The notes below the pieces were generated by a model. That model was given only the letters and a program-made list of their open reading frames with translations, was not told where the DNA came from and did not search any database. Position numbers and translations under genes: made by a program. A stretch of 64,000 bases of DNA, from assembly GCA_949752735.1 (NCBI GenBank), contig OX457036.1, positions 62,001 to 126,000 on the forward strand, in the 5' to 3' direction. Origin of the DNA: Lumbricus terrestris (taxonomy: Eukaryota; Annelida; Clitellata; Crassiclitellata; Lumbricidae). This document shows positions 24,801 through 36,650 of this stretch, one piece after another (the stretch's first letter is position 1; each line of letters starts with the position of its first letter).

Positions 24801-25016
24801 CAAGAGAAAAATTTTTTTACGATTAAGTGACTCATCAGCCACCCTATGACTCATCATCGAAACTACTGGAAATTCTCCGCATGATGAGCCATAGGCGCGT
24901 GCTGGGTTGGTTGGCTTGTTTAGTAAAAGTTGAACCATGGTTTGGGTTGGCGAATTTTTTGAACCATGGCTTGGGTTTGTGTATGACTTCTCAAATTTTT
25001 TTATTTTTTTGGTCAT
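24792..25016 (-). CDS. small hypothetical ORF upstream of the polymerase
   Basis: 74-codon ORF with a Lys-rich N-terminus (MTKKIKKFEK) and no recognisable domain. Its ATG lies in the same ATATAAAATG context as its neighbours, and its stop lies 12 bp before the polymerase ATG, as expected for a compact cluster. Against it, much of the ORF overlaps CCATGG-containing minisatellite copies (about 24922-24978) and an inverted repeat (24844-24894), so the frame may be accidental or a decayed remnant of a longer gene. Confidence 0.35.
   Translation of the reverse strand: MTKKIKKFEKSYTNPSHGSKNSPTQTMVQLLLNKPTNPARAYGSSCGEFPVVSMMSHRVADESLNRKKIFLLCI
24844..24894. repeat. inverted repeat (stem-loop) inside the small ORF
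   Basis: CTATGACTCATCAT at 24844-24857 pairs with ATGATGAGCCATAG at 24881-24894 with one mismatch in 14, leaving a 23-nt loop. It could be an RNA structure, or a scar of a terminal repeat; function unknown. Confidence 0.6.
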
Positions 25017-25137
25017 TTTATATATACCAGGAAAAAAAATAAAATTTGTGTGCTGGTAAAAGTTCAACCATGGTTATGGTGTGGCGAAGTTTTTGAACCA
25101 TGGTTATGGGGTGGTGAATATTTTGAACCATGGTTAT
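24920..25137. repeat. degenerate CCATGG-containing minisatellite
   Basis: At least five copies of a roughly 30-33 bp unit containing TTGAACCATGGTT followed by ATGGGGTGG-like sequence. They form two diverged blocks (about 24922-24978 and 25053-25137) separated by the ATATAAAATG region at 25014-25023. The second block has no ORF of its own that I can support. Confidence 0.75.
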
Positions 25138-25308
25138 GGTCAAAGGTCAAACATGTAGGCAAATTGGGGTCAAAGGTCGGGATGACCCTAAGTTGTGGTC
25201 AAGTGTCGAAAATTGAAGGCAAAGTATGGGTTAAAGGTTAGGATGAAGGCAAAGTATAGGTCAAAGGTCGGGATGACCCTAAGTTGTGGTCAAGTGTCGA
25301 AAATTGAA
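25137..25308. repeat. 91-bp-spaced direct repeat with DR1-like motifs
   Basis: A 50-bp sequence starting GGTCAAAGGTCGGGATGACC occurs at 25168-25217 and again at 25259-25308. The stretch contains four RGGTYA-A-AGGTYR arrangements (25137-25149, 25167-25179, 25228-25240, 25258-25270), which match the DR1 layout bound by HNF4/RXR-type nuclear receptors. 25309-25352 is short unique-looking sequence before the satellite resumes. Confidence 0.7.
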
Positions 25309-26040
25309 CCAATGTACTGGCTTCCTGGCCTAGCTTATCACATTTGTATCTACTCGTAAGTTGCCGTAAGTTGCGGTAAGTTGCCGTAAGTTGCCGTAAG
25401 TTGCCGTAAGTTGCCGTGTAAGTTGCCGATAGTTGCCGTAAGTTGCCGTAAGTTGCCGTGTAAGTTGCCGTAAGTTGCCGCAAGTTGCCGTAAGTTGCCG
25501 TGTAAGTTGCCGTAAGTTGCCGTAAGTTGCCGTAAGTTGCCGTAAGTTGCTCTAAGTTGCCGTAAGTTGCCGTAAGTTGCCGTAAGTTGCCGTAAGTTGC
25601 CGTGTAAGTTGCCGATAGTTGCCGTAAGTTGCCGTAAGTTGCCGTGTAAGTTGCCGTAAGTTGCCGCAAGTTGCCGTAAGTTGCCGTAAGTTGCCGTAAG
25701 TTGCCGCAAGTTGCCGTAAGTTGCCGTAAGTTGCCGCAAGTTGCCGTAAGTTGCCTAAGGTTGCCGTAAGTTACCGTAAGTTGCCGTGTAAGCTGCCGTG
25801 TAAGTTGCCGTGTAAGTTGCCGTAAGTTGCCGTAAGTTGCCGTAATTGCCGTGTAAGTTGCCGCAAGTTGCCGTAAGTTGCCGTGTAAGTTGCCGTGTAT
25901 GTTGCCGTAAGTTGCCGTAAGTTGCCGTAAGTTTCCGTAAGTTGCCGTGTAAGTTGCCGTAAGTTGCCGTAAGTTGCCGTATGTTTCCGTAAGTTCCCGT
26001 GTAAGTTGCCGTGTAAGTTGCGGTAAGTTGCCGTAAGTTG

Positions 26041-26660
26041 CCGATAAGTTGCCGATACGTTGCCGATAAGTTTCCGATGAGTTGCCGATATAAGTTGCCG
26101 ATATAAGTTGCCAATATAAGTTGCCGATAAGTTGCCAATAAGTTGCCGATAAGTTGCCAATAAGTTACCGATAAGTTGCCGAGAAGTTGCCGATAAGTTG
26201 CCGATGAGTTGCCCATAAGTTGCCGATATAAGTTGCCGATCAGTTGCCGATACGTTGCCGACAAGTTTCCGATAAGTTGCCGATATAAGTTGCCGAAATA
26301 AGTTGCCAATATAAGTTGCCGATAAGTTGCCGATAAGTTGCCGATAAGTTGCTGATATAAGTTGCCGATAAGTTGCCGTTATGTTGCCGATGAGTTGCCG
26401 ATAAGTTGCCGATAAGTCGCCGATGAGTTGCCGATAAGTTGCCGATAAGTTGCCGATAAGTTGCCGATATAAGTTGCCGATATAAGTTGCCAATATAAGT
26501 TGCCGATAAGTTGCCGATAAGTTGCCGATAAGTTGCCAATAAGTTACCGATAAGTTGCCGAGAAGTTGCCGATAAGTTGCCGATATCAGTTGCCAATAAG
26601 TTGCCGATAAGTTGCCAATAAGTTGCCGATAAGTTGCCGATACGTTGCCGATAAGTTGCC
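26041..26660. repeat. GATA-variant satellite sub-block (copy 2)
   Basis: GATAAGTTGCC and GATATAAGTTGCC units replace the standard 10-mer for about 620 bp, in nearly the same variant order as copy 1. Confidence 0.8.
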
Positions 26661-29315
26661 GTAAGTTGCGGTAAGTTGCCGTGAGTTGCCGTAAGTTGCC
26701 GTAAGTTGCCGTGTTTGTTGCCGTAGGTTGCCGTAAGTTGCCGTGTCAGTTGCCGGGTAAGTTGCCGATAAGTTGCCGTAAGCTGCCGTAAGTTGCCGTA
26801 AGTTGCCGTAAGTTGCCGTAGGTTGCCGTAAGTTGCCGTAAGTTGCCGTGTAAGTTGCCGTAAGTTGCCGCAAGTTGCCGTAAGTTGCCGTGTAAGTTGC
26901 CGTAAGTTGCCGTAAGTTGCCGTAAGTTGCCGTAAGTTGCTCTAAGTTGCCGTAAGTTGCCGTAAGTTGCCGTAAGTTGCCGTGTAAGTTGCCGATAGTT
27001 GCCGTAAGTTGCCGTAAGTTGCCGTGTAAGTTGCCGTAAGTTGCCGCAAGTTGCCGTAAGTTGCCGTAAGTTGCCGTAAGTTGCCGTAAGTTGCCGTAAG
27101 TTGCTCTAAGTTGCCGTAAGTTGCCGTAAGTTCTCGTAAGTTTCCGTAAGTTGCCGTGTAAGTTGCCGTAAGTTGCCGTAAGTTGCCGTAAGTTGCCGTA
27201 AGTTGCCGTGTAAGTTGCCGTAAGCTGCCGTAATTTGCCGTAAGTTGCTCTAAGTTGCCGTAAGTTGCCGTAAGTTGCCGTAAGTTGCCGTAGGTTGCCG
27301 TAAGTTGCCGTTTGTTGCCGTAAGTTGCCGTAAGTTGCCGTAGGTTGCCGTAAGTTGCCGTAAGTTGCCGTAGGTTGCCGTAAGTTGCCGTAAGTTCCCG
27401 TAAGTTGCCGTGTAAGTTGCGGTAAGTTGCCGTGTAAGTTGCCGTAAGTTGCCGTAAGTTGCCGTAAGTTACCGTGTATGTTGCCGTAAGTTGCCGTAAG
27501 TTGCCGTAAGTTGCCGTAAGTTTCCGTGTGAGTTGCCGTAAGTTGCCTTATTTTTCCGTAAGTTGCCGTAAGTTGCCGTAAGTTGCCGTAAGTTGCCGTG
27601 TATGTTGCCGTAAGTTGCCGCAAGTTGCCGTAAGTTGCCGTAAGTTGCCGTAAGTTGCCTAAGGTTGCCGTAAGTTGCCGTTGCCGTGTAAGCTGCCGTG
27701 TAAGTTGCCGTGTAAGTTGCCGTAAGTTGCCGTAAGTTGCCGTAATTGCCGTGTAAGTTGCCGTAAGTTGCAGTAAGTTGCCGTAAGTTCCCGTGTAAGT
27801 TGCCGTAAGTTGCCGTAAGTTGCCGTAACTTGCCGTAAGTTGCCGTAAGTTGCTCTAAGTTGCCGTAAGTTGCCGTAAGTTGCCGTAAGTTCTCGTATGT
27901 TTCCGTAAGTTGCCGTGTAAGTTGCCGTAAGTTGCCGTAAGTTGCCGTAAGTTGCCTTAAGTTGCCGTGTAAGTTGCCGAAAGCTGCCGTAATTTGCCGT
28001 AAGTTGCTCTAAGTTGCCGTAAGTTGCCGTAAGTTGCCGTAAGTTGCCGTAGGTTGCCGTAAGTTGCCGTATGTTGCCGTAAGTTGCCGTAAGTTGCCGT
28101 AAGTTGCCGTGTAAGTTGCCGTAAGTTGCCGTAAGTTGCCGTATGTTTCGGTAAGTTCCCGTGTAAGTTGCCGTGTAAGTTGCGGTAAGTTGCCGTAAGT
28201 TGCAGTAAGTTTCCGTAAGTTGCCGTAAGTTGCCTTATTTTTCCGTAAGTTGCCGTAAGTTGCCGTAAGTTGCCGCAAGTTGCCGTAAGTTGCCGTAAGT
28301 TGCCGTAAGTTGCCGTAAGTTGCCGTAAGTTGCCGTAAGTTACCGTGTATGTTGCCGTAAGTTGCCGTAAGTTGCCGTCAGTTTCCGTAAGTTGCCGCAA
28401 GTTGCCGTAAGTTGCCGAAAGTTGCCGTAAGTTGCCGTAAGTTGCCGTAAGTTACCGTGTATGTTGGCGTAAGTTGCCGTAAGTTGCCGTAAGTTGCCGT
28501 AAGTTGCCGTAAGTTGCCGTAAGTTGCCGTGTAAATTGCCGTAAGTTGCCGTAAGTTGTCGTAAGTTGTCGTAAGTTGCCGTAAGTTGCCGTGTAAGCTG
28601 CCGTGTAAGTTGCCGTGTAAGTTGCCGCAAGTTGCCGTAAGTTGCCGTGTAAGTTGCCGTGTAAGTTGCCGTAAGTTGCCGTAAGTTGCCGTAAGTTGCC
28701 GTGTAAGTTGCCGTAAGTTGCCGTAAGTTGCCTAAGGTTGCCTTAAGTTGCCGTAAGTTGCCGTGTAAGCTGCCGTGTAAGTTGCCGTAAGTTGCCGTAT
28801 GTTGCCGTAAGTTGCCGTAAGTTGCCGTGTCAGTTGCCGTAAGTTACCGTGTATGTTGCCGTAAGTTGCCGTAAGTTGCCATAAGTTGCCGTAAGTTGCC
28901 GTGTAAATTGCCGTAAGTTGCCGTAAGTTGTCGGAAGTTGTCGTATGTTGCCGTAAGTTGCCGTGTAAGTTGCCGTGTAAGTTGCCGTAAGTTGCCGTAA
29001 GTTGCCGTAAGTTGCCGCAAGTTGCCGCAAATTGCCGTAAGTTGCCTAAGGTTGCCGTAAGTTACCGTAAGTTGCCGTGTAAGCTGCCGTGTAAGTTGCC
29101 GTGTAAGTTGCCGTAAGTTGCCGTAAGTTGCCGTAATTGCCGTGTAAGTTGCCGTAAGTTGCCGTAAGTTGCCGTAAGTTGCCGTAAGTTGCCGTAAGTT
29201 GCCGTGTGAGTTGCCGTAAGTTGCCTTATTTTTCCGTAAGTTGCCGTAAGTTGCCGTATGTTTCCGTAAGTTCCCGTGTAAGTTGCCGTGTAAGTTGCAG
29301 TAAGTTGCCGTAAGT

Positions 29316-29961
29316 TGCCGATAAGTTGCCGATACGTTGCCGATAAGTTTCCGATAAGTTCCCGATATAAGTTGCCGATATAAGTTGCCAATATAAGTTG
29401 CCGATAAGTTGCCAATAAGTTGCCGAAAAGTTGCCAATAAGTTACCGATAAGTTGCCGAGAAGTTGCCGATAAGTTGCCGATGATGATTTGCCGATAAGT
29501 TGCCGATAAGTTGCCCATAAGTTGCCGATATAAGTTGCCGATCAGTTGCCGATACGTTGCCGACAAGTTTCCGATAAGTTGCCGATATAAGTTGCCGAAA
29601 TAAGTTGCCAATATAAGTTGCCGATAAGTTGCCGATAAGTTGCCGATAAGTTGCTGATATAAGTTGCCGATAAGTTGCCGTTATGTTGCCGATGAGTTGC
29701 CGATAAGTTGCCGATAAGTCGCCGATGAGTTGCCGATAAGTTGCCGATAAGTTGCCGATAAGTTGCCGATATAAGTTGCCGATATAAGTTGCCAATATAA
29801 TTTGCCGATAAGTTGCCGATAAGTTGCCGATAAGTTGCCAATAAGTTACCGATAAGTTGCCGAGAAGTTGCCGATAAGTTGCCGATATCAGTTGCCAATA
29901 AGTTGCCGATAAGTTGCCAATAAGTTGCCGATAAGTTGCCGATACGTTGCCGATAAGTTGC
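29316..29961. repeat. GATA-variant satellite sub-block (copy 3)
   Basis: Same block with a few private changes, for example GATGATGATTTGCC near 29481. Confidence 0.8.
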
Positions 29962-31874
29962 CGTAAGTTGCGGTAAGTTGCCGTGAGTTGCCGTAAGTTG
30001 CCGTAAGTTGTCGTGTTTGTTGCCGTAGGTTGCCGTAAGTTGCCGTGTCAGTTGCCGGGTAAGTTGCCGATAAGTTGCCGTAAGTTGCCGTAAGTTGCCG
30101 CAAGTTGCCGTAAGTTGCCGTAAGTTGCCGTAGGTTGCCGTAAGTTGCCGTAAGTTGCCGTAGGTTGCCGTAAGTTGCCGTAAGTTCCCGTAAGTTGCCG
30201 TGTAAGTTGCGGTAAGTTGCCGTGTAAGTTGCCGTAAGTTGCCGTAAGTTGCCGTAAGTAACCGTGTATGTTGCCGTAAGTTGCCGTAAGTTGCCGTAAG
30301 TTGCCGTAAGTTTCCGTGTGAGTTGCCGTAAGTTGCCTTATTTTTCCGTAAGTTGCCGTAAGTTGCCGTAAGTTGCAGTGTATGTTGCCGTAAGTTGCCG
30401 CAAGTTGCCGTAAGTTGCCGTAAGTTGCCGTAAGTTGCCGTAAGTTGCCGTAAGTTGCCGTCAGTTTCCGTAAGCTGCCGCAAGTTGCCGTAAGTTGCCG
30501 TAAGTTGCCGTAAGTTGCCGTAAGTTGCCGTAAGTTACCGTGTGTGTTGCCGTATGTTGCCGTAAGTTGCCGTAAGTTGCCGTAAGTTGCCGTAAGTTGC
30601 CGTAAGTTGCCGTGTAAGTTGCCGTAAGTTGTCGTAAGTTGTCGTAAATTGCCGTAAGTTGCCGTGTAAGTTGCCGTGTAAGTTGCCGTGTAAGTTGCCG
30701 TAAGTTGCCGTAAGTTGCCGTAAGTTGCCGTGTAAGTTGCCGTAAGTTGCCGTAAGTTGCCTAAGGTTGCCGTAAGTTGCCGTTGCCGTGTAAGCTGCCG
30801 TGTAAGTTGCCGTGTAAGTGGCCGTAAGTTGCCGTAAGTTGCCGTAATTGCCGTGTAAGTTGCCGTAAGTTGCCGTAAGTTGCCGTAAGTTGCCGTGTAA
30901 GTTGCCGTAAGTTGCCGTAAGTTGCCGTAAGTTGCCGTAAGTTGCCGTGTATGTTGCCGTAAGTTGCCGTAATTTGCCGTAAGTTTCCGTAAGTTGCCGT
31001 AAGTTGCCGTGTAAGTTGCCGTAAGTTGCCGTAAGTTGTCGTAAGTTGTCGTAAGTTGCCGTAAGTTGCCATAAGTTGCCGTAAGTTGCCGTGTAAGTTG
31101 CCGTGTAAGTTGCCGTGTATGTTGCCGTAAGTTGCCGTAAGTTGCCGTAAGTTGCCGTGTAAGTTGCCGTAAGTTGCCGTAAGTTGCCGTGTAAGTTGCC
31201 GTAAGTTGCCGTAAGTTGCCGTAAGTTGCCGTAAGTTGCCGCAAGTTGCCGTAAGTTGCCGTGTAAGTTGCCGTAAGTTGCCGTAAGTTGCCGTAAGTTG
31301 CTCTAAGTTGCCGTAAGTTGCCGTAAGTTCTCGTAAGTTTTCGTAAGTTGCCGTGTAAGTTGCCGTAAGTTGCCGTAAGTTGCCGTAAGTTGCCGTAAGT
31401 TGCCGTAAGTTGCCGTGTAAGTTGCCGTAAGCTGCCGTAATTTGCCGTAAGTTGCTTTAAGTTGCCGTAAGTTGCCGTAAGTTGCCGTAAGTTGCCGCAG
31501 GTTGCCGTAAGTTGCCGTAAGTTGCCGTAAGTTGCCGTAAGTTGCGGTAAGTTGCCGTGTAAGTTGCCGTAAGTTGCCGTAAGTTGCCGTATGTTTCCGT
31601 AAGTTCCCGTGTAAGTTGCCGTGTAAGTTGCGGTAAGTTGCCGTAAGTTGCCGTAAGTTGCCGTAAGTTGCCGTAAGTTGCCGTAAGTTGCCGTAAGTTG
31701 CCGTGTGAGTTGCCGTAAGTTGCCTTATTTTTCCGTAAGTTGCCGTAAGTTGCCTTAAGTTGCCGTAAGTTGCCGTGTATGTTGCCGTAAGTTGCCGCAA
31801 GTTGCCGTAAGTTGCCGTAAGTTGCCGTGTAAGTTGCCGTAAGTTGCCGTAAGTTGCCGTCAGTTTCCGTAAGT

Positions 31875-34800
31875 TGCCGCAAGTTGCCGTAAGTTGCCGT
31901 ATGTTGCCGTAAGTTGCCGTAAGTTGCCGTAAGTTACCGTGTATGTTGCCGTAAGTTGCCGTAAGTTGCCGTAAGTTGCCGTAAGTTGCCGTAAGTTGCC
32001 GTTTAAGTTGCCGTAAGTTGTTGTAAGTTGTCGTAAATTGCCGTAAGTTGCCGTGTAAGTTGCCGTGTAAGTTGCCGTGTAAGTTGCCGTAAGTTGCCGT
32101 AAGTTGCCGTAAGTTGCCGTGTAAGTTGCCGTAAGTTGCCGTAAGTTGCCTAAGGTTGCCGTAAGTTGCCGTTGCCGTGTAAGCTGCCGTGTAAGTTGCC
32201 GTGTAAGTTGCCGTAAGTTGCCGTAAGTTGCCGTAATTGCCGTGTAAGTTGCCGTAAGTTGCCGTAAGTTGCCGTAAGTTGCCGTGTAAGTTGCCGTAAG
32301 TTGCCGTAAGTTGCCGTAAGTTGCCGTAAGTTGCCGTAAGTTGCCGTGTATGTTGCCGTAAGTTGCCGTAATTTGCCGTAAGTTTCCGTAAGTTGCCGTA
32401 AGTTGCCGTGTAAGTTGCCGTAAGTTGTCGTAAGTTGTCGTAAGTTGCCGTAAGTTGCCATAAGTTGCCGTAAGTTGCCGTGTAAGTTGCCGTGTAAGTT
32501 GCCGTGTATGTTGCCGTAAGTTGCCGTAAGTTGCCGTAAGTTGCCGTGTAAGTTGCCGTAAGTTGCCGTAAGTTGCCGTGTAAGTTGCCGTAAGTTGCCG
32601 TAAGTTGCCGTAAGTTGCCGTAAGTTGCCGCAAGTTGCCGTAAGTTGCCGTGTAAGTTGCCGTAAGTTGCCGTAAGTTGCCGTAAGTTGCTCTAAGTTGC
32701 CGTAAGTTGCCGTAAGTTCTCGTAAGTTTTCGTAAGTTGCCGTGTAAGTTGCCGTAAGTTGCCGTAAGTTGCCGTAAGTTGCCGTAAGTTGCCGTGTAAG
32801 TTGCCGTAAGCTGCCGTAATTTGCCGTAAGTTGCTTTAAGTTGCCGTAAGTTGCCGTAAGTTGCCGTAAGTTGCCGCAGGTTGCCGTAAGTTGCCGTAAG
32901 TTGCCGTAAGTTGCCGTAAGTTGCGGTAAGTTGCGGTAAGTTGCCGTAAGTTGCCGTAAGTTGCCGTAAGTTGCCGTAAGTTGCCGTAAGTTGCCGTAAG
33001 TTGCCGTGTGAGTTGCCGTAAGTTGCCTTATTTTTCCGTAAGTTGCCGTAAGTTGCCTTAAGTTGCCGTAAGTTGCCGTGTATGTTGCCGTAAGTTGCCG
33101 CAAGTTGCCGTAAGTTGCCGTAAGTTGCCGTGTAAGTTGCCGTAAGTTGCCGTAAGTTGCCGTCAGTTTCCGTAAGTTGCCGCAAGTTGCCGTAAGTTGC
33201 CGTATGTTGCCGTAAGTTGCCGTAAGTTGCCGTAAGTTACCGTGTATGTTGCCGTAAGTTGCCGATAAGTTGCCGATACGTTGCCGATAAGTTTCCGATA
33301 AGTTCCCGATATAAGTTGCCGATATAAGTTGCCAATATAAGTTGCCGATAAGTTGCCAATAAGTTGCCGAAAAGTTGCCAATAAGTTACCGATAAGTTGC
33401 CGAGAAGTTGCCGATAAGTTGCCGATGAGTTGCCGATAAGTTGCCGATAAGTTGCCCATAAGTTGCCGATATAAGTTGCCGATCAGTTGCCGATACGTTG
33501 CCGACAAGTTTCCGATAAGTTGCCGATATAAGTTGCCGAAATAAGTTGCCAATATAAGTTGCCGATAAGTTGCCGATAAGTTGCCCATAAGTTGCTGATA
33601 TAAGTTGCCGATAAGTTGCCGTTATGTTGCCGATGAGTTGCCGATAAGTTGCCGATAAGTCGCCGATGAGTTGCCGATAAGTTGCCGACAAGTTGCCGAT
33701 AAGTTGCCGATATAAGTTGCCGATATAAGTTGCCAATATAAGTTGCCGATAAGTTGCCGATAAGTTGCCGATAAGTTGCCAATAAGTTACCGATAAGTTG
33801 CCGAGAAGTTGCCGATAAGTTGCCGATATCAGTTGCCAATAAGTTGCCGATAAGTTGCCAATAAGTTGCCGATAAGTTGCCGATACGTTGCCGATAAGTT
33901 GCCGTAAGTTGCGGTAAGTTGCCGTGAGTTGCCGTAAGTTGCCGTAAGTTGCCGTGTTTGTTGCCGTAGGTTGCCGTAAGTTGCCGTGTCAGTTGCCGGG
34001 TAAGTTGCCGATAAGTTGCCGTAAGCTGCCGTAAGTTGCCGTAAGTTGCCGTAAGTTGCCGTAGGTTGCCGTAAGTTGCCGTAAGTTGCCGTGTAAGTTG
34101 CCGTAAGTTGCCGCAAGTTGCCGTAAGTTGCCGTGTAAGTTGCCGTAAGTTGCCGTAAGTTGCCGTAAGTTGCCGTAAGTTGCCGTAAGTTGCTCTAAGT
34201 TGCCGTAAGTTGCCGTAAGTTGCCGTAAGTTGCCGTGTAAGTTGCCGATAGTTGCCGTAAGTTGCCGTAAGTTGCCGTGTAAGTTGCCGTAAGTTGCCGC
34301 AAGTTGCCGTAAGTTGCCGTAAGTTGCCGTAAGTTGCCGTAAGTTGCCGTAAGTTGCTCTAAGTTGCCGTAAGTTGCCGTAAGTTGCCGTAAGTTCTCGC
34401 AAGTTTCCGTAAGTTGCCGTGTAAGTTGCCGTAAGTTGCCGTAAGTTGCCGTAAGTTGCCGTAAGTTGCCGTGTAAGTTGCCGTAAGCTGCCGTAATTTG
34501 CCGTAAGTTGCTCTAAGTTGCCGTAAGTTGCCGTAAGTTGCCGTAAGTTGCCGTAGGTTGCCGTAAGTTGCCGTATGTTGCCGTAAGTTGCCGTAAGTTG
34601 CCGTAGGTTGCCGTAAGTTGCCGTAAGTTGCCGGAGGTTGCCGTAAGTTGCCGTAAGTTCCCGTAAGTTGCCGTGTAAGTTGCGGTAAGTTGCCGTGTAA
34701 GTTGCCGTAAGTTGCCGTAAGTTGCCGTAAGTTACCGTGTATGTTGCCGTAAGTTGCCGTAAGTTGCCGTAAGTTGCCGTAAGTTTCCGTGTGAGTTGCC

Positions 34801-35028
34801 GTAAGTTGCCTTATTTTTCCGTAAGTTGCCGTAAGTTGCCGTAAGTTGCCGAAAGTTGCCGTGTATGTTGCCGTAAGTTGCCGCAAGTTGCCGTAAGTTG
34901 CCGTAAGTTGCCGTAAGTTGCCTAAGGTTGCCGTAAGTTGCCGTTGCCGTGTAAGCTGCCGTGTAAGTTGCCGTGTAAGTTGCCGTAAGTTGCCGTAAGT
35001 TGCCGTAATTGCCGTGTAAGTTGCCGTA
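31875..35028. repeat. duplicate of the window's first 3.15 kb
   Basis: Starts TGCCGCAAGTTGCCG exactly as base 1 does and keeps the same variants at a constant offset of 31,874; for example GTAATTGCCG at 3131 corresponds to 35005. The match holds up to GTAA at 3154/35028, after which array A enters the pentamer satellite while array B continues. It includes GATA-variant copy 4 (33259-33901). Confidence 0.9.
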
Positions 35029-36650
35029 AGTTGCAGTAAGTTGCCGTAAGTTCCCGTGTAGGTTGCCGTAAGTTGCCGTAAGTTGCCGTAACTTGCCGTA
35101 AGTTGCCGTAAGTTGCTCTAAGTTGCCGTAAGTTGCCGTAAGTTGCCGTAAGTTGCCTTAAGTTGCCGTGTAAGTTGCCGAAAGCTGCCGTAATTTGCCG
35201 TAAGTTGCTCTAAGTTGCCGTAAGTTCTCGTAAGTTTCCGTAAGTTGCCGTGTAAGTTGCCGTAAGTTGCCGTAAGTTGCCGTAAGTTGCCTTAAGTTGC
35301 CGTGTAAGTTGCCGAAAGCTGCCGTAATTTGCCGTAAGTTGCTCTAAGTTGCCGTAAGTTGCCGTAAGTTGCCGTAAGTTGCCGTAGGTTGCCGTAAGTT
35401 GCCGTATGTTGCCGTAAGTTGCCGTAAGTTGCCGTAAGTTGCCGTGTAAGTTGCCGTAAGTTGCCGTAAGTTGCCGTATGTTTCGGTAAGTTCCCGTGTA
35501 AGTTGCCGTGTAAGTTGCGGTAAGTTGCCGTAAGTTGCAGTAAGTTTCCGTAAGTTGCCGTAAGTTGCCTTATTTTTCCGTAAGTTGCCGTAAGTTGCCG
35601 TAAGTTGCCGCAAGTTGCCGTAAGTTGCCGTAAGTTGCCGTAAGTTGCCGTAAGTTGCCGTAAGTTGCCGTAAGTTGCCGTAAGTTACCGTGTATGTTGC
35701 CGTAAGTTGCCGTAAGTTGCCGTCAGTTTCCGTAAGTTGCCGCAAGTTGCCGTAAGTTGCCGAAAGTTGCCGTAAGTTGCCGTAAGTTGCCGTAAGTTAC
35801 CGTGTATGTTGGCGTAAGTTGCCGTAAGTTGCCGTAAGTTGCCGTAAGTTGCCGTAAGTTGCCGTGTAAATTGCCGTAAGTTGCCGTAAGTTCTCGTAAG
35901 TTGTCGTAAGTTGCCGTAAGTTGCCGTGTAAGCTGCCGTGTAAGTTGCCGTGTAAGTTGCCGCAAGTTGCCGTAAGTTGCCGTGTAAGTTGCCGTGTAAG
36001 TTGCCGTAAGTTGCCGTAAGTTGCCGTAAGTTGCCGTGTAAGTTGCCGTAAGTTGCCGTAAGTTGCCGTAAGTTGCCTAAGGTTGCCTTAAGTTGCCGTA
36101 AGTTGCCGTGTAAGCTGCCGTGTAAGTTGCCGTAAGTTGCCGTAAGTTGCCGTGTCAGTTGCCGTAAGTTACCGTGTATGTTGCCGTAAGTTGCCGTAAG
36201 TTGCCATAAGTTGCCGTAAGTTGCCGTGTAAATTGCCGTAAGTTGCCGTAAGTTGTCGGAAGTTGTCGTATGTTGCCGTAAGTTGCCGTGTAAGTTGCCG
36301 TGTAAGTTGCCGTAAGTTGCCGTAAGTTGCCGTAAGTTGCCGCAAGTTGCCGCAAATTGCCGTAAGTTGCCTAAGGTTGCCGTAAGTTACCGTAAGTTGC
36401 CGTGTAAGCTGCCGTGTAAGTTGCCGTGTAAGTTGCCGTAAGTTGCCGTAAGTTGCCGTAATTGCCGTGTACGTTGCCGTAAGTTGCCGTAAGTTGCCGT
36501 AAGTTGCCGTAAGTTGCCGTAAGTTGCCGTAAGTTGCCGTGTGACTTGCCGTAAGTTGCTTTATTTTTCCGTAAGTTGCCGTAAGTTGCCGTATGTTTCC
36601 GTAAGTTCCCGTGTAAGTTGCCGTGTAAGTTGCAGTAAGTTGCCGTAAGT

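Noticed and set aside
24826..24860. Possible AP-1 sites (TGACTCATCA) in the polymerase upstream region
   Set aside because: TGACTCA does occur near 24829 and 24847, but within an inverted repeat and a minus-strand ORF; there is no further evidence of regulation.
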